Of a DNA stretch of 36,439 bases, positions 1 through 9,760 are shown one piece after another. Position numbers and translations under genes: made by a program. The stretch is taken from NCBI GenBank assembly GCA_019247495.1, contig JAFAOU010000043.1:1-36439 (forward strand), read 5' to 3'. Below the pieces are notes generated by a model. The model ran no database searches. It saw nothing but the letters and a program-made list of their open reading frames with translations, and was not told the DNA's origin. Position 1 is the stretch's first letter, and the number at the start of each line of letters is the position of its first letter. The stretch comes from Acidobacteriota bacterium. GTDB lineage: Bacteria > Acidobacteriota > Thermoanaerobaculia > Gp7-AA8.

Positions 1-129
1 AGGACCCCCTCAGTTCTTGCGCTGCCTAGTAGCGCGCGGTCCAACCGGGTTAGCAGGTTGGGGGTCCTTCGACCGTCCTACGCGACTCCGGCTTCGCCTA
101 CGTCGCTTCGGCGGCTCAGGATGACAGCG
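1..129. repeat. Intergenic inverted-repeat element at window edge
   Basis: No gene is visible here. AGGACCCCC at 1-9 is the exact reverse complement of GGGGGTCCT at 60-68, with a smaller hairpin inside (GCGCT/AGCGC around positions 20-36). Next comes a GC-rich stretch starting GGTCCTTCGAC near 63 and ending CTCAGGATGACAG near 125. Read on the minus strand, directly after the pcm stop, it begins TGTCATCCTGAG, which resembles an intergenic repeat common in environmental bacterial genomes. It may act as a 3' structure for surE-pcm. The repeat assignment rests on recall, not on a search. Confidence 0.5.
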
Positions 130-804
130 CTACTCTTTCCAGCCGAACTTGCCGACCAGCGGCACGAACTCCGCGGTGCCGCAGTCTTCGATCTGGACGC
201 GGGTCCCGACGCGCATCACTCTCGCCAGCCGCTGATTTCCCTCGGCACCGATCGGGATGACCAGCTTGCCGGTCCGCGAGAGTTGTTCGAGCAGCGGCTT
301 GGGCACCTCGGGCGCGGCGGCGGCGACGATGATGCGATCGAACGGCGCCTGGTCGGACCAGCCGTACGTTCCGTCGAATACCTTCACCGAGGCGTTGTAG
401 ATCTTCAGCGTCCGGATCAGCTCCACCGCTCGCAACGCGAGCTCATTGACGCGCTCGATGGAGAAGACTTTCGCGCAGAGCTTGGAGAGGACGACGGCCT
501 GGTAGCCGGTGCCGGTGCCGATCTCGAGGACTTTTTCCTTGCCGGTGAGATCGAGCAGCTCGATCATCCGCGCCACGATGTACGGCTGCGAGATCGTCTG
601 CTTCGCTCCGATGGGCAGCGCGCCGGCACCGTACGCTTTCGCGGCCACGAGCGTCGGCACGAAGAGGTGCCGCGGCACGTCGCGCATGGCCTGCAGGATT
701 CGCTCGTCTTTGATCCCCCGGCCGGCGACGTAGTCTTGCACCATGCGCGCGCGCAAATGCGCGAAGTCGGGCTGCGGAGCGCTATCCCTTCGCTGGGTGG
801 CCAA
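130..804 (-). CDS. pcm: Protein-L-isoaspartate O-methyltransferase
   Basis: This enzyme uses S-adenosylmethionine to methylate L-isoaspartyl residues in damaged cytosolic proteins, starting their repair. The 224-residue protein has the family landmarks in order: RDVPRHLFVP (41-50), the substrate-side motif QTISQPYIVA (69-78), and SAM-binding motif I, VLEIGTGTGYQA (92-103). The acidic post-I strand VFSIERV (113-119) follows. The chosen start is a TTG that overlaps the surE 3' end by 23 bp and has AGGAG four bases upstream. An internal ATG at 744 (MVQDYV) would remove about 20 residues that homologues usually have in some form, so the exact start is uncertain. Overlap with surE indicates co-transcription, the usual surE-pcm arrangement. 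Length matches the family. Confidence 0.95.
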   Translation of the reverse strand: MATQRRDSAPQPDFAHLRARMVQDYVAGRGIKDERILQAMRDVPRHLFVPTLVAAKAYGAGALPIGAKQTISQPYIVARMIELLDLTGKEKVLEIGTGTGYQAVVLSKLCAKVFSIERVNELALRAVELIRTLKIYNASVKVFDGTYGWSDQAPFDRIIVAAAAPEVPKPLLEQLSRTGKLVIPIGAEGNQRLARVMRVGTRVQIEDCGTAEFVPLVGKFGWKE

Positions 805-1546
805 GGAGCTCCTCGAGCGGTTTGAGAGGCGCGATCGATTCGTGATGAGTCAGGTCGAGGTGCAGCGGCGTGATGGCGATGCAGCCTTCCTCAACCGCTT
901 CGAAGTCGGTGTCCTCGCCGGGGCGCCACGTTGGCTTGCCGCCGCCGATCCAGTAGTAGGTGCGGCCGCGCGGATCCTTGCGCTCGAGAATGTCGCCGGC
1001 GTAGATGCGATTGCCGAGTCGCACCACGCGGACGCCGCTGAACTCGACCGGGAAGTTGACGTTGAGGATGATGTGCGGGTCGTGATGATGGTCCAGCGCC
1101 CATCGGATCAGTTTCTCCGCAAACTCAGCGCAGCGTTCGAAGGAGAAGCCTTCACCGACGAGGGTTGAGAAGGCGATCGACGGGACGTCGAGCAGCGCCC
1201 CTTCGAACGCGGCGGAGATGGTGCCGGAGTAGGTGACGTCGTCGCCGAGGTTGGGGCCGAAGTTGATGCCGGAGACGACGAGCGCGGGGCGGTCGTCGCG
1301 CAGCAGCTTGAGCACGGCGAGGTTGACGCAATCGGCAGGCGTTCCGTCGACGATGTATTCGTTCTCGCGGAGCTTGAGCATCCGCAGCGGACGGTTCAAC
1401 GTGAGCGCATGCGATGCCGCGCTCTGTTCACGGTCGGGCGCGACGATGGTGACCTCGACGCCATCGATGCGCAGGCAGGCATCCGCCAGTTTTCGGAGCC
1501 CCTCGCTGTAGATGCCGTCGTCGTTGGTGACGAGGATACGGACCAT
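782..1546 (-). CDS. surE: 5'/3'-nucleotidase SurE
   Basis: SurE is a metal-dependent phosphatase acting on nucleoside monophosphates, often linked to stationary-phase survival. The start is set at the ATG giving MVRILVTNDDGI, because the metal-binding Asp pair (residues 9-10) sits this close to the N terminus throughout the family. The 28 codons of open frame further upstream do not look like protein. Other family blocks are visible: VTIVAPDREQSAASHALT, DGTPADCVNLA, VVSGINFGPNLGDDVTYSGTISAA (given in part) and IAFS. The product is 254 residues, the normal size. It is the first gene of the surE-pcm pair. Its 5' flank holds the GGTG boxes of the divergent ribbon-helix-helix gene, so the two promoters may interfere. 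No good Shine-Dalgarno sequence is seen. Confidence 0.96.
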   Translation of the reverse strand: MVRILVTNDDGIYSEGLRKLADACLRIDGVEVTIVAPDREQSAASHALTLNRPLRMLKLRENEYIVDGTPADCVNLAVLKLLRDDRPALVVSGINFGPNLGDDVTYSGTISAAFEGALLDVPSIAFSTLVGEGFSFERCAEFAEKLIRWALDHHHDPHIILNVNFPVEFSGVRVVRLGNRIYAGDILERKDPRGRTYYWIGGGKPTWRPGEDTDFEAVEEGCIAITPLHLDLTHHESIAPLKPLEELLGHPAKG

Positions 1547-1592
1547 GCGCGCGCATGGTAGCGCATCGCTGTCGCGTCGGAAACGCTTGTAA

Positions 1593-1617
1593 TGGTGCAA
1601 CTTGGTGCATGCCGGTG
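1593..1617 (+). promoter_or_regulatory. Three GGTG boxes at 10-bp spacing, candidate RHH operator
   Basis: TGGTGCA occurs at 1593-1599 and again at 1603-1609, and GGTG recurs at 1614-1617. The three GGTG cores (1594, 1604, 1614) are exactly one helical turn apart. They end 12 bp before the ATG of the ribbon-helix-helix gene. Arrays of short boxes at 10-bp spacing are typical operators for such dimers. A TAGTAT at 1618-1623 could be the -10 element of a leaderless transcript, since no Shine-Dalgarno precedes the ATG. Function is inferred. Confidence 0.4.
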
Positions 1618-1628
1618 TAGTATGACGC

Positions 1629-1889
1629 ATGGCCCAGCCTCAGAAGAATGTCCGCCAGAGTGTCAGCCTCCCGTCCACAGTAGCGCGACGCGTACAGGCG
1701 CTCGCGAAGCGCAGCCGAACAAGCGCCAGCCGCGTCATCGTCGATCTGATCGAAAGCGGTCTCGAAGCGAAAGAGCGGGAGAAGGCCGCATTCTTCGATC
1801 TCGCTGACCGGTTGACTCACACCTCCGATCGCGCAGAGCAGGGTCGACTCAAAGAAGAACTGGCACGCATGACCTTCGGGGAGCCGTAG
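1629..1889 (+). CDS. Ribbon-helix-helix (CopG/Arc-like) DNA-binding protein
   Basis: This 86-residue protein has the ribbon-helix-helix pattern: a short beta strand (VRQSVSLPSTV, about 8-18), then helix A (ARRVQALAKRSR), a turn, and helix B (ASRVIVDLIESGLEAKE, about 33-49). Such proteins dimerise through the strand and bind short direct repeats. A charged C-terminal helix (AEQGRLKEELARMTFGEP) could contact a partner, as in antitoxins. The next gene starts with GTG 10 bp after its stop, which suggests a two-gene operon. The boxes at 1593-1617 are a natural autoregulatory site. An antitoxin role is inference: the partner matches no toxin I know. Confidence 0.8.
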   Translation: MAQPQKNVRQSVSLPSTVARRVQALAKRSRTSASRVIVDLIESGLEAKEREKAAFFDLADRLTHTSDRAEQGRLKEELARMTFGEP

Positions 1890-1899
1890 GAATCTTCGC

Positions 1900-2142
1900 G
1901 TGCCGCGGATTCAATGGACCGACCTTCCGCCTGCGTTGCGCGATCATCTCTTCGATCGCCTGCGCGACCGCAAGATCACCGTCGAAGATCTTTACCAACT
2001 CAAACTCTGGCGGGAGTCGGATCCCGATGCGCCTGATGGACTCTGGGTCAAAGACTTTGGGTCGTTCAAGATTTGCGGCGAAGGAAAATACCCGAAGACA
2101 TTCCTACTTCGAGGTCAACCTGCGAAAGGGCAGAAGTTGTGA
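1900..2142 (+). CDS. Small unknown protein paired with RHH gene
   Basis: The 80-residue product has an N-terminal helical segment (LPPALRDHLFDRLRDRKI, about 9-26) followed by VEDLYQLKLWRES, the short motif PDGLWVKDFGSFKICGEGKYPKT (given in part: DFGSFKICG) and a basic tail. I do not recognise the family. The compact beta-like segment GLWVKDFGSFKICG followed by KYPKTFLL hints at a small alpha/beta domain. The start is GTG with a weak GGA about 10 bases upstream. It follows the RHH gene by 10 bp, so the pair may be a toxin-antitoxin-like module, but no RelE, PIN or MazF signature is present. It converges on the S10 gene, whose stop lies 6 bp away. Confidence 0.7.
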   Translation: MPRIQWTDLPPALRDHLFDRLRDRKITVEDLYQLKLWRESDPDAPDGLWVKDFGSFKICGEGKYPKTFLLRGQPAKGQKL

Positions 2143-2148
2143 CCGCCC

Positions 2149-3750
2149 CTACTGCACGTTCGCGTTCGCGCGGATGAACTCGTCCACATCCTTCTTCAAT
2201 CGCGCCTGCGCTTTGCGGTCGATGTAGACCATGTGGCCGGTTTCGAAGTAATCCATCGAGATGTTCTTGCGCAGGTCGGGCTCGAGTTGCATGCGCGCGA
2301 AGGTGTAGCGCGTAGCGGCGAAGGGCGTGGCCAGGTCGTAGTAGCCGTTCGCGACGAACACCTTCATGTACGGGTTCTGGGCGATGGCTCCGCGGAGCGT
2401 TTCGGCGACGTCGACGTAGCGGTTCTGGGCGCGGTCGTAGCTCCAGGGGCGGACCTTGCCGGTGAGGATTTCGTAGGGGAGGTCGGTCTCGAACTTGAGC
2501 TCGCGGCGGACGTAGTCGTTCACGACCGCCGTGTACTCGCCGAAGATCGCCGCGTACGAGGGATCGAATTCGTCCGCTTCGCCGGCGGCGTCTTTGTCGA
2601 TGCCGATGAAACGGCCGTCGAGGCGTCCGACCGTGCGGCGTTGCGCCCGCATCAACTCTTTGTCGAAGCGATCGATCTTCACGCGCATGTTGGTCTGCTC
2701 GATGTACGCGGGCGAGAGGCCGGTGAGGCGGGCCAGCTTCGCGGTCACATCGCGGCGTTCCGCATCGCTGATGCGGTCGCCCTGCATCAGCGCGTGTGTG
2801 TAGTCGCCGAGGGCGAATTGTTCGGACTCGGAGATCGCGTGTTCGAGCGTGCCCGATTGCAGATCTGACGGCAGGCGCTTGTGATACCAGGCGATGGCAG
2901 TGTAGGTCGGGAGGAAGAGCTCGTAGGCGAGGTCGTTGCCGCTGTCGAACGATGCCGTCTCGAAATTGAGGATCGACGAAATCAGCACGATGCCGTTGAG
3001 GTAGAAGCCTTGCTGGCCGAGCCAGCCGGACAGCCCCGCGGCGCGGGTGGTGCCGTAGCTTTCGCCGGCCAGGAACTTCGGCGAGGCCCAACGGCTGTAG
3101 CGCGTCGTCCATTGGCGAATGAATTCGCCGACGGATTGGATATCCGAATCGACGCCGTGGAACTTGTTCGCATCGCTAAACGGAATCGCCCGGCTGTAGC
3201 CGGTCGTGACCGGATCGATGAAGACGAGATCGGTGACGTCGAGGATGCTTCCCTCATTGTCGACCGTGCGGTAGGGCGGGCGCGCGGCGTGACCTTCGTC
3301 GTCGGCATAGACCACGCGCTTGGGGCCGAACGCGCCCATGTGCAGCCAGACCGACGACGAGCCAGGGCCCCCGTTGAAGGTGTAGGTGATGGGGCGGCGC
3401 GCGGGATCGGCGCCATCTTTCGTGTACGAGGTGAAGAAGAAACTGGCGCGCGGCTTTCCGTCTTCGTCGCGCATAATCATGAATCCGGAGCGGGCAGTGT
3501 AGTTGATGGTCTGGCCGCCGATGGTGACCGAGTGCTGCGTCGTGGAGATTTTGTCCTTCGCGTCGGCGGGCGGGCGCGCGTTGCGTGGCTCTTCGCGCGG
3601 GGCGTCGGCGCGATCATCAGACTCGGTCGCGGGCGGCGTTTCACGGCGCGGCGTGGGCGCCGGCTGGCGGTTGGGAGCGGGTTCGGGCGACTGTGCGAAG
3701 AGCGAGAAGACGGAGAGCGTCAGCAGCGCGGCGAACATCGCGTTTTTCAT
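2149..3750 (-). CDS. Exported S10 serine carboxypeptidase-like protein
   Basis: Peptidase family S10 removes C-terminal amino acids with a Ser-Asp-His triad. From the chosen ATG the protein has 533 residues. It starts with a signal peptide (MKNAMFAALLTLSVFSLFAQ), followed by a Pro/Arg-rich linker (about 23-63). The catalytic domain shows the oxyanion segment TFNGGPGSSS (124-133), the nucleophile in GESYG (Ser231), Asp472 in NGYYDLATP and His506 in ETGHMVY. The longer frame starts at a TTG 21 bp upstream and would spoil the signal peptide, so the ATG is preferred. It is divergent from the VOC gene, with 46 bp between the starts. Export makes a role in peptide scavenging likely. Confidence 0.92.
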   Translation of the reverse strand: MKNAMFAALLTLSVFSLFAQSPEPAPNRQPAPTPRRETPPATESDDRADAPREEPRNARPPADAKDKISTTQHSVTIGGQTINYTARSGFMIMRDEDGKPRASFFFTSYTKDGADPARRPITYTFNGGPGSSSVWLHMGAFGPKRVVYADDEGHAARPPYRTVDNEGSILDVTDLVFIDPVTTGYSRAIPFSDANKFHGVDSDIQSVGEFIRQWTTRYSRWASPKFLAGESYGTTRAAGLSGWLGQQGFYLNGIVLISSILNFETASFDSGNDLAYELFLPTYTAIAWYHKRLPSDLQSGTLEHAISESEQFALGDYTHALMQGDRISDAERRDVTAKLARLTGLSPAYIEQTNMRVKIDRFDKELMRAQRRTVGRLDGRFIGIDKDAAGEADEFDPSYAAIFGEYTAVVNDYVRRELKFETDLPYEILTGKVRPWSYDRAQNRYVDVAETLRGAIAQNPYMKVFVANGYYDLATPFAATRYTFARMQLEPDLRKNISMDYFETGHMVYIDRKAQARLKKDVDEFIRANANVQ

Positions 3751-3796
3751 TTGCGGCGCATTGTAAGGCAATGGCCGGGCACGCTATCGTTCGCGG

Positions 3797-4186
3797 ATGC
3801 TCAAAAAAATCACACCCGTGCTGATCGTCGACCGCATCGAACCGCTGCTGCCGCTGTGGGATGCGCTCGGCTTCGCGCGTGCCGCCGAGGTGCCGCATGA
3901 GGACGCGCTCGGCTTCGTGATTCTGACGCGCGACGGCATCGAGGTGATGTACCAGACGTTCGACAGCGTGCGGGGCGATGAAGCGAAGGTGCTGGACGGT
4001 TCGCGCGCGATCGGCGCGTCGGCTGTGTTCATCGAGGTCGACGATCTCGATGCGTTGAAAGCGCAGATTCCGGACGGTACCGACGTCATCGTGGCGAGCC
4101 GTCAGACGTTCTACGGATCGACGGAGACGGTGATCCGCGATGCCGCCGGAAACGTGATCACGTTCGCGCAATTCGCGGCCACATGA
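3797..4186 (+). CDS. VOC (glyoxalase/bleomycin-resistance fold) family protein
   Basis: The 129 residues fit a single VOC domain of paired beta-alpha-beta-beta-beta modules. The protein opens LKKITPVLIVDRIEPLLPLWDALGF (in part: TPVLIVDRIEPLLPLW), then VILTRDGIEVMYQTF, then AVFIEVDDLDALKAQI, and ends with the typical VIRDAAGNVITFAQF. VOC proteins include metal-dependent lyases, dioxygenases and drug-binding resistance proteins; nothing here shows which. Its stop overlaps the start of the DUF2142 membrane protein by four bases (ATGA), so the two are probably translated together. Confidence 0.85.
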   Translation: MLKKITPVLIVDRIEPLLPLWDALGFARAAEVPHEDALGFVILTRDGIEVMYQTFDSVRGDEAKVLDGSRAIGASAVFIEVDDLDALKAQIPDGTDVIVASRQTFYGSTETVIRDAAGNVITFAQFAAT

Positions 4187-5427
4187 GTCCTCGGCTCTTC
4201 GTCGCCGCCGCGCTGCTCCTCGGGCTCGCGTACGTATTCGTCACGCCGCCGTTCGAAGTGCCGGACGAGCAGAACCATTTCTGGCGTGCGCTCGCGGTCG
4301 GCCGGGGGCAGTTGCTACCGGTGCGCGGGCTCGACGCGATGCCGGTGGCGAAGTCGACGCAGAACTTCGTTTGGGTCTTATCGCGGACGGAGCCGCGCGA
4401 AACTCTGGCGCAGAAGCTGAGCATTGTTGCAGCGATCCCGTACGACGGCACACCCGCAGGGATGGTTCGATTCGCTGCCTGGTATACGCCGCTGCCTTAT
4501 GTCCCGCAGGCGCTCATCGCCGCGCTACCGCTCCGGCCGGCGATCGTGTTTTACGGCGGACGGGTCGCTAACCTTCTTCTCGCGGTGATTTTGATCGCGC
4601 TGGCCATTCGAATCGCACCGCAGTACGGATCGATTTTCGCCGCCGCGGCGCTGCTGCCGATGTCGATGTACGAGCTGGCCTCTCTGTCGGCGGATGCGGC
4701 TACGATCGCACTGGCGTGGCTCTTCACCGCGCTGCTGCTTGCGCCGCCACGCCGGATCTGGCTGATCGTGTTCGTCGGATTCCTGCTCGCGCTCTGCAAG
4801 CCCGCGTACTTTTTGCTCGCCCTGCTGGCGTTGGTGATGCCGCTACGATGGCGGCAGAAAATCGCGATCCTCGGCGCGACCGCGATCGGAACACTATTCG
4901 CGATTGCGGCAGCGCAGCGCGGCGCATACAACGCACGTCCCGGCCTGCCGATCGATGCCGGAGCGCAACTGCGCTGCATCGCGTCCGATCCGGTCCACTT
5001 CGCGCACGTGATGCTGCACGACGTCGCCACGAACGGCCGTTTCTACGTCGAAGAAATGATCGGCCGCTTCGGCGCGAACGAGTTGAAGCTCTCGCCGGCC
5101 GTCATCACCATCGAAATCCTCTTGCTGCTCGGTGTCGCGATGACGTGTGGCGCGGTATTACGGGCGCGCGTTCGTCTCACCGCGCTGGCAATCGTCGTGA
5201 TGACCATCGCCGGCATCCTGCTCTCGCAGTACCTGATCTGGTCGGTCGTCTGCGGCGATGCACTGGAAGGTGTACAAGGCCGCTACTTCCTCGAAATCCT
5301 GCCGCTGTTCCTCGCTGCCATCGCGCTGCCGCGTATCCGCCTGCGTACCCATCCGGCAATCGTCATCGGCCTCGCGGCGGTGTGCAACGCGATGGCGCTC
5401 CTGACGATTGTTCGTCATTACTGGTGA
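4183..5427 (+). CDS. DUF2142-family multi-pass membrane protein
   Basis: The 414-residue protein starts with a membrane helix (FVAAALLLGLAYVFV) followed by TPPFEVPDEQNHFWRA (residues 21-36), the hallmark N-terminal loop of DUF2142. Further family features are WYTPLPYVPQALIAA (near 105-119), about nine to eleven hydrophobic segments in all, and VQGRYFLEILPLFLAAI close to the C terminus. The fold resembles GT-C glycosyltransferases that use polyprenyl-linked sugars, with the acidic loop DE at 28-29 on the outside face. A transferase role is inference; no substrate can be named. It overlaps the VOC gene by four bases and ends 117 bp before the hydrolase gene. Confidence 0.85.
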   Translation: MSPRLFVAAALLLGLAYVFVTPPFEVPDEQNHFWRALAVGRGQLLPVRGLDAMPVAKSTQNFVWVLSRTEPRETLAQKLSIVAAIPYDGTPAGMVRFAAWYTPLPYVPQALIAALPLRPAIVFYGGRVANLLLAVILIALAIRIAPQYGSIFAAAALLPMSMYELASLSADAATIALAWLFTALLLAPPRRIWLIVFVGFLLALCKPAYFLLALLALVMPLRWRQKIAILGATAIGTLFAIAAAQRGAYNARPGLPIDAGAQLRCIASDPVHFAHVMLHDVATNGRFYVEEMIGRFGANELKLSPAVITIEILLLLGVAMTCGAVLRARVRLTALAIVVMTIAGILLSQYLIWSVVCGDALEGVQGRYFLEILPLFLAAIALPRIRLRTHPAIVIGLAAVCNAMALLTIVRHYW

Positions 5428-5544
5428 CTAGTGGGAGAATGCATCCTTCATTAACAAAGGAACGTGTGACTTCGTCGACTGAACGAAAAACGGGCGAGTT
5501 TCGGAAGCTCACCGCCGTGACCGTCTAACGAGAGGGAGGCCTCG

Positions 5545-6612
5545 ATGCGCCACAAGATTTTTCTCGTGCACGGGATTGGTACCTATGACGGAGACGAGTG
5601 GGCCGATGGCGTGAAGAAGGTTCTCGTCGAGGCGTACAAGAAATACCCGCGTCTTGCGGCGATCGACTTCGACGACCAGTTCGAGACCGTGATGGTCCAC
5701 TACGATCCGATCTTCCAGGAGATCGTCGGGAAGTGGCAGACCGATTCCGAAGCGATCGGCACGCTCGCCGGCGACATCGTTCCCTCACAAGTGGAAACGA
5801 TGGTGGGCTGGCTGAAGAACGCCGGCGAGACCGATGGAAACTTTCTCTGGAGTCATGCTGCCGACGCGCTGCTCTACCGTCTCTCGTCGACCGTTCGCGA
5901 GCGCGTGAAGGTTCGTGTCGCGAAACAGATCATCGATGAGGTGACGAAGCAGTACGACACCGAACAGGAGTCGCTATGGTCGGTCATTGCGCACTCCCTC
6001 GGCACCGCCGTCGCGCATGACGCTCTCGACATGCTGGCCACCGGCCACGTTCCGGGCGCAGCCGTCAATGCGTTCGATCCGAAGATCGAGCAAGCGAACG
6101 TGATCGCGATGGTGGCGAATACGAGCCGGTTGCTCGAGACCGTGGTCGATGCTTACGAATCCGCGGTGAAGCCGGGACGAGCGGGACAGGCGGGGCGCGA
6201 CTGCCTTCGTTTCCTCAACTTCAGGCACTTCCTCGATCCCTTCACGATTCCGCAGATGTTTCACCCGCAGGCGTGGCCCGATGCCGCAACGGTTTCCGCG
6301 AATCGATACAAGTACGTCGAGGTCACGCACGTGCATCAGGCAAACGTGCACGACATCAATCACTACCTGATCAATCCTGCCGTGCACATCCCGCTTTTCC
6401 GCGCGCTGACGAGCGATTCGATGATCTCGGACGAGGAGGAGAAGAAGGCGAATGACGACTTCCCCGTGATCGGCGGCCTGAATGCCTCGCAGGTCGCAGA
6501 CATCAAAGGCGATCTTGCGAAGATGTCGCCGAGCATGGGATCGGTCTGGAGTGTGCTTCGGGATATTTGGGACGCCTTCCACTCCATCCTCGTGAAACGG
6601 GGTGAAGCGTGA
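5545..6612 (+). CDS. Alpha/beta-hydrolase fold protein, lipase/esterase-like
   Basis: The 355-residue protein begins with a beta strand and oxyanion motif, KIFLVHGIGT (residues 4-13). The nucleophile elbow is SVIAHSLGTAVAHDAL with Ser151. Asp231 in RHFLDPF and His273 in VHDINHYL are reasonable triad partners, a layout seen in PGAP1/lipase-like hydrolases. There is no signal peptide, so it should act in the cytosol. A good Shine-Dalgarno (GGGAGG, five bases before ATG) sets the start. The stop overlaps the GTG of the next gene by four bases, so the hydrolase and the exported protein are coupled. The substrate is unknown. Confidence 0.8.
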   Translation: MRHKIFLVHGIGTYDGDEWADGVKKVLVEAYKKYPRLAAIDFDDQFETVMVHYDPIFQEIVGKWQTDSEAIGTLAGDIVPSQVETMVGWLKNAGETDGNFLWSHAADALLYRLSSTVRERVKVRVAKQIIDEVTKQYDTEQESLWSVIAHSLGTAVAHDALDMLATGHVPGAAVNAFDPKIEQANVIAMVANTSRLLETVVDAYESAVKPGRAGQAGRDCLRFLNFRHFLDPFTIPQMFHPQAWPDAATVSANRYKYVEVTHVHQANVHDINHYLINPAVHIPLFRALTSDSMISDEEEKKANDDFPVIGGLNASQVADIKGDLAKMSPSMGSVWSVLRDIWDAFHSILVKRGEA

Positions 6613-7628
6613 GAGCGCGCCTTTCGTTTTCTCTCGTTCTTGCCTTCTTGCTTTGCAGCGCGCCGCTCGCCGCGCAGCAATGCGAGGAGATCGCTGCACG
6701 GCCGAAGAGTTCGGCCGAGGCGCTGGACGCGCTCAGGAGTCTGAACACCGCATCGTGCCTCGGCGGCAGTAAGTGCGCGATCGCGCCCTGCGCTCACTTC
6801 ACAACGTGGAACGTAGTGAGGGATGGCGCCGGCGGCTTGGAAGTGCTCACGGACGCTCGCAACAGCGCCGCGTCAGCAGGCAAGAGCGCCAACGTGACCA
6901 GGCTCCAGGGACGGATCGACGCCTGGATCGGCGCAATCAGCAAGGATGCAATCGCAACGTTGGACGCCGGCAAGTGGAAGTACGACAACGAAGGACTTTT
7001 TCGCGAGACGCCCTTCGCCATCGACATCAATGGCGACGTCACCGCCCGATGCGCGAAGGGTGAATCGGACTGCGTCGCGGCCTTCAAAGAATCGATGGCG
7101 ATCATCACCTCCGCGACGCTCGTTCGCCGCGTGAACGGAGCCCTGCTCGCTGACCAGCGCGATGCTCTGGTGACGTACGTTACCGGGCTCGATCAACGAT
7201 GGGACGACTACTTCAATCGTGCGCCGTCGCAGTTTCCGTGGGAGCTGGCCGTCAACAGCGCCATCTATCGCAAGCACGAGCGCCGTGGCTTCAATGAACC
7301 GCCATCGTGGCAACTCATCGTGTTTCATCCGACGCCCGCCTACGAATACGCCAGCGATGCGAAGGACAAGTTCAAGAGTGCGCTGGCGCTGGAAATGATC
7401 GGCTACTTTGCATACCACGCCGGAGCGTCGCTTTCGACGGTTTGGTCCGACCGGTCCGACGGAAAGAAATTCGGTTACGGCGTGACCGTGCACTGGGAAG
7501 GGAAGTTGACCGTGGGCGTCATGCATCACAACGGCACCGGAGGAATCTCGATCCTCATCAGTCCCGACGCCGAGAAGTTCATCGCCGGCGGCATCAAGCG
7601 AGTGCGCGAAGTTTTGACGAAGCAGTGA
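6609..7628 (+). CDS. Exported protein of unknown function with six cysteines
   Basis: I do not recognise this family. The 339-residue product starts with a signal peptide (about residues 1-24, cleavage after PLAAQQ or nearby). Six cysteines remain after cleavage (25, 50, 56, 61, 148, 155), an even number that fits disulfides in the periplasm or outside. The C-terminal half is aromatic-rich with alternating beta-like segments (WQLIVFHPTPAYEY, YGVTVHWEGKLTVGVMHHNG). Translation starts at a GTG inside the stop of the hydrolase gene (GTGA overlap), so the two are made together. Both could serve one pathway, but one product is cytosolic and the other exported. Confidence 0.75.
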   Translation: MRARLSFSLVLAFLLCSAPLAAQQCEEIAARPKSSAEALDALRSLNTASCLGGSKCAIAPCAHFTTWNVVRDGAGGLEVLTDARNSAASAGKSANVTRLQGRIDAWIGAISKDAIATLDAGKWKYDNEGLFRETPFAIDINGDVTARCAKGESDCVAAFKESMAIITSATLVRRVNGALLADQRDALVTYVTGLDQRWDDYFNRAPSQFPWELAVNSAIYRKHERRGFNEPPSWQLIVFHPTPAYEYASDAKDKFKSALALEMIGYFAYHAGASLSTVWSDRSDGKKFGYGVTVHWEGKLTVGVMHHNGTGGISILISPDAEKFIAGGIKRVREVLTKQ

Positions 7629-7637
7629 AACGAAAAC

Positions 7638-7662
7638 GGGCGAGCCTTTGCGGCTCGCCCGT
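7638..7662 (-). terminator. Intrinsic terminator of groES-groEL
   Basis: CGGGCGAGCC (7638-7647) pairs perfectly with GGCTCGCCCG (7653-7662) across a five-base loop. On the minus strand the stem is followed by TTTTCGTTT, so it ends the chaperonin transcript just after the groEL stop. The plus strand has no good T-run after the stem, although the hairpin may also protect the convergent plus-strand transcript ending at 7628. Confidence 0.85.
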
Positions 7663-7685
7663 TCGCGGTTCGTTGTGGTTGAAAC

Positions 7686-9341
<1,656 letters not shown>

Positions 9342-9355
9342 TTAGTTGATGTTGC

Positions 9356-9649
9356 TTACTCGACCACCGCGAGGACTTCGTCTTCGCGGAGGATGGTGTA
9401 CTCGACGTCATCGATCTTGATGTCGGTGCCGGAGTACTTGCCGATGAGGACCGTGTCGCCGGCCTTGACGTCGAGCTTCATGCGCTTGCCGTCCTCGGCG
9501 AATTTACCCTCGCCGACCGCGATCACTTCCGCCTGCTGCGGCTTCTCTTTGGCAGTGTCCGGGATGATGATGCCGCCGCGCATCTGTTCCCCTGTTTCCT
9601 TGCGCGTAACGACGATTCGGTCATACAACGGACGAAGTTTCATAGCCAT
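9356..9649 (-). CDS. groES: Co-chaperonin GroES (Hsp10)
   Basis: GroES is the heptameric lid of GroEL. The start is the ATG that gives [14 protein letters not shown], since GGAGAG lies six bases upstream; an upstream extension of six codons has no ribosome site. The 97-residue product has [10 protein letters not shown] at the N terminus and the mobile loop [20 protein letters not shown] (in part). [18 protein letters not shown] (in part) and the closing EDEVLAVVE follow. It is the first gene of the heat-shock operon, transcribed from the promoter at 9761-9789. Confidence 0.98.
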   Translation of the reverse strand: MAMKLRPLYDRIVVTRKETGEQMRGGIIIPDTAKEKPQQAEVIAVGEGKFAEDGKRMKLDVKAGDTVLIGKYSGTDIKIDDVEYTILREDEVLAVVE

Positions 9650-9733
9650 CTGTGACTCTCCTTTCACCCAATTCGTGGATTCGTTCGCGGCAGAACGCCG
9701 CGAGATTCATTGCTGATTCGAGAGCTGAGCGTT

Positions 9734-9760
9734 TTAGCACTCAAGCGTCACGAGTGCTAA
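9734..9760 (-). promoter_or_regulatory. CIRCE operator (HrcA-binding inverted repeat)
   Basis: TTAGCACTC (9734-9742), nine spacer bases, then GAGTGCTAA (9752-9760) is a perfect match to the CIRCE consensus. It starts directly downstream of the -10 box, over the expected transcription start, so bound HrcA would block initiation of groES-groEL. The hrcA gene itself is not in the window. Confidence 0.97.

Noticed and set aside
1..68. Possible tRNA or SRP-like RNA from the 9-bp outer stem
   Set aside because: No T-loop GTTCRANNC box and no SRP GGAAGG loop on either strand; better explained as an inverted repeat.
2066..3112. 348-codon minus-strand frame inside the S10 gene
   Set aside because: Different frame of the carboxypeptidase gene, Arg-rich, with no motif.
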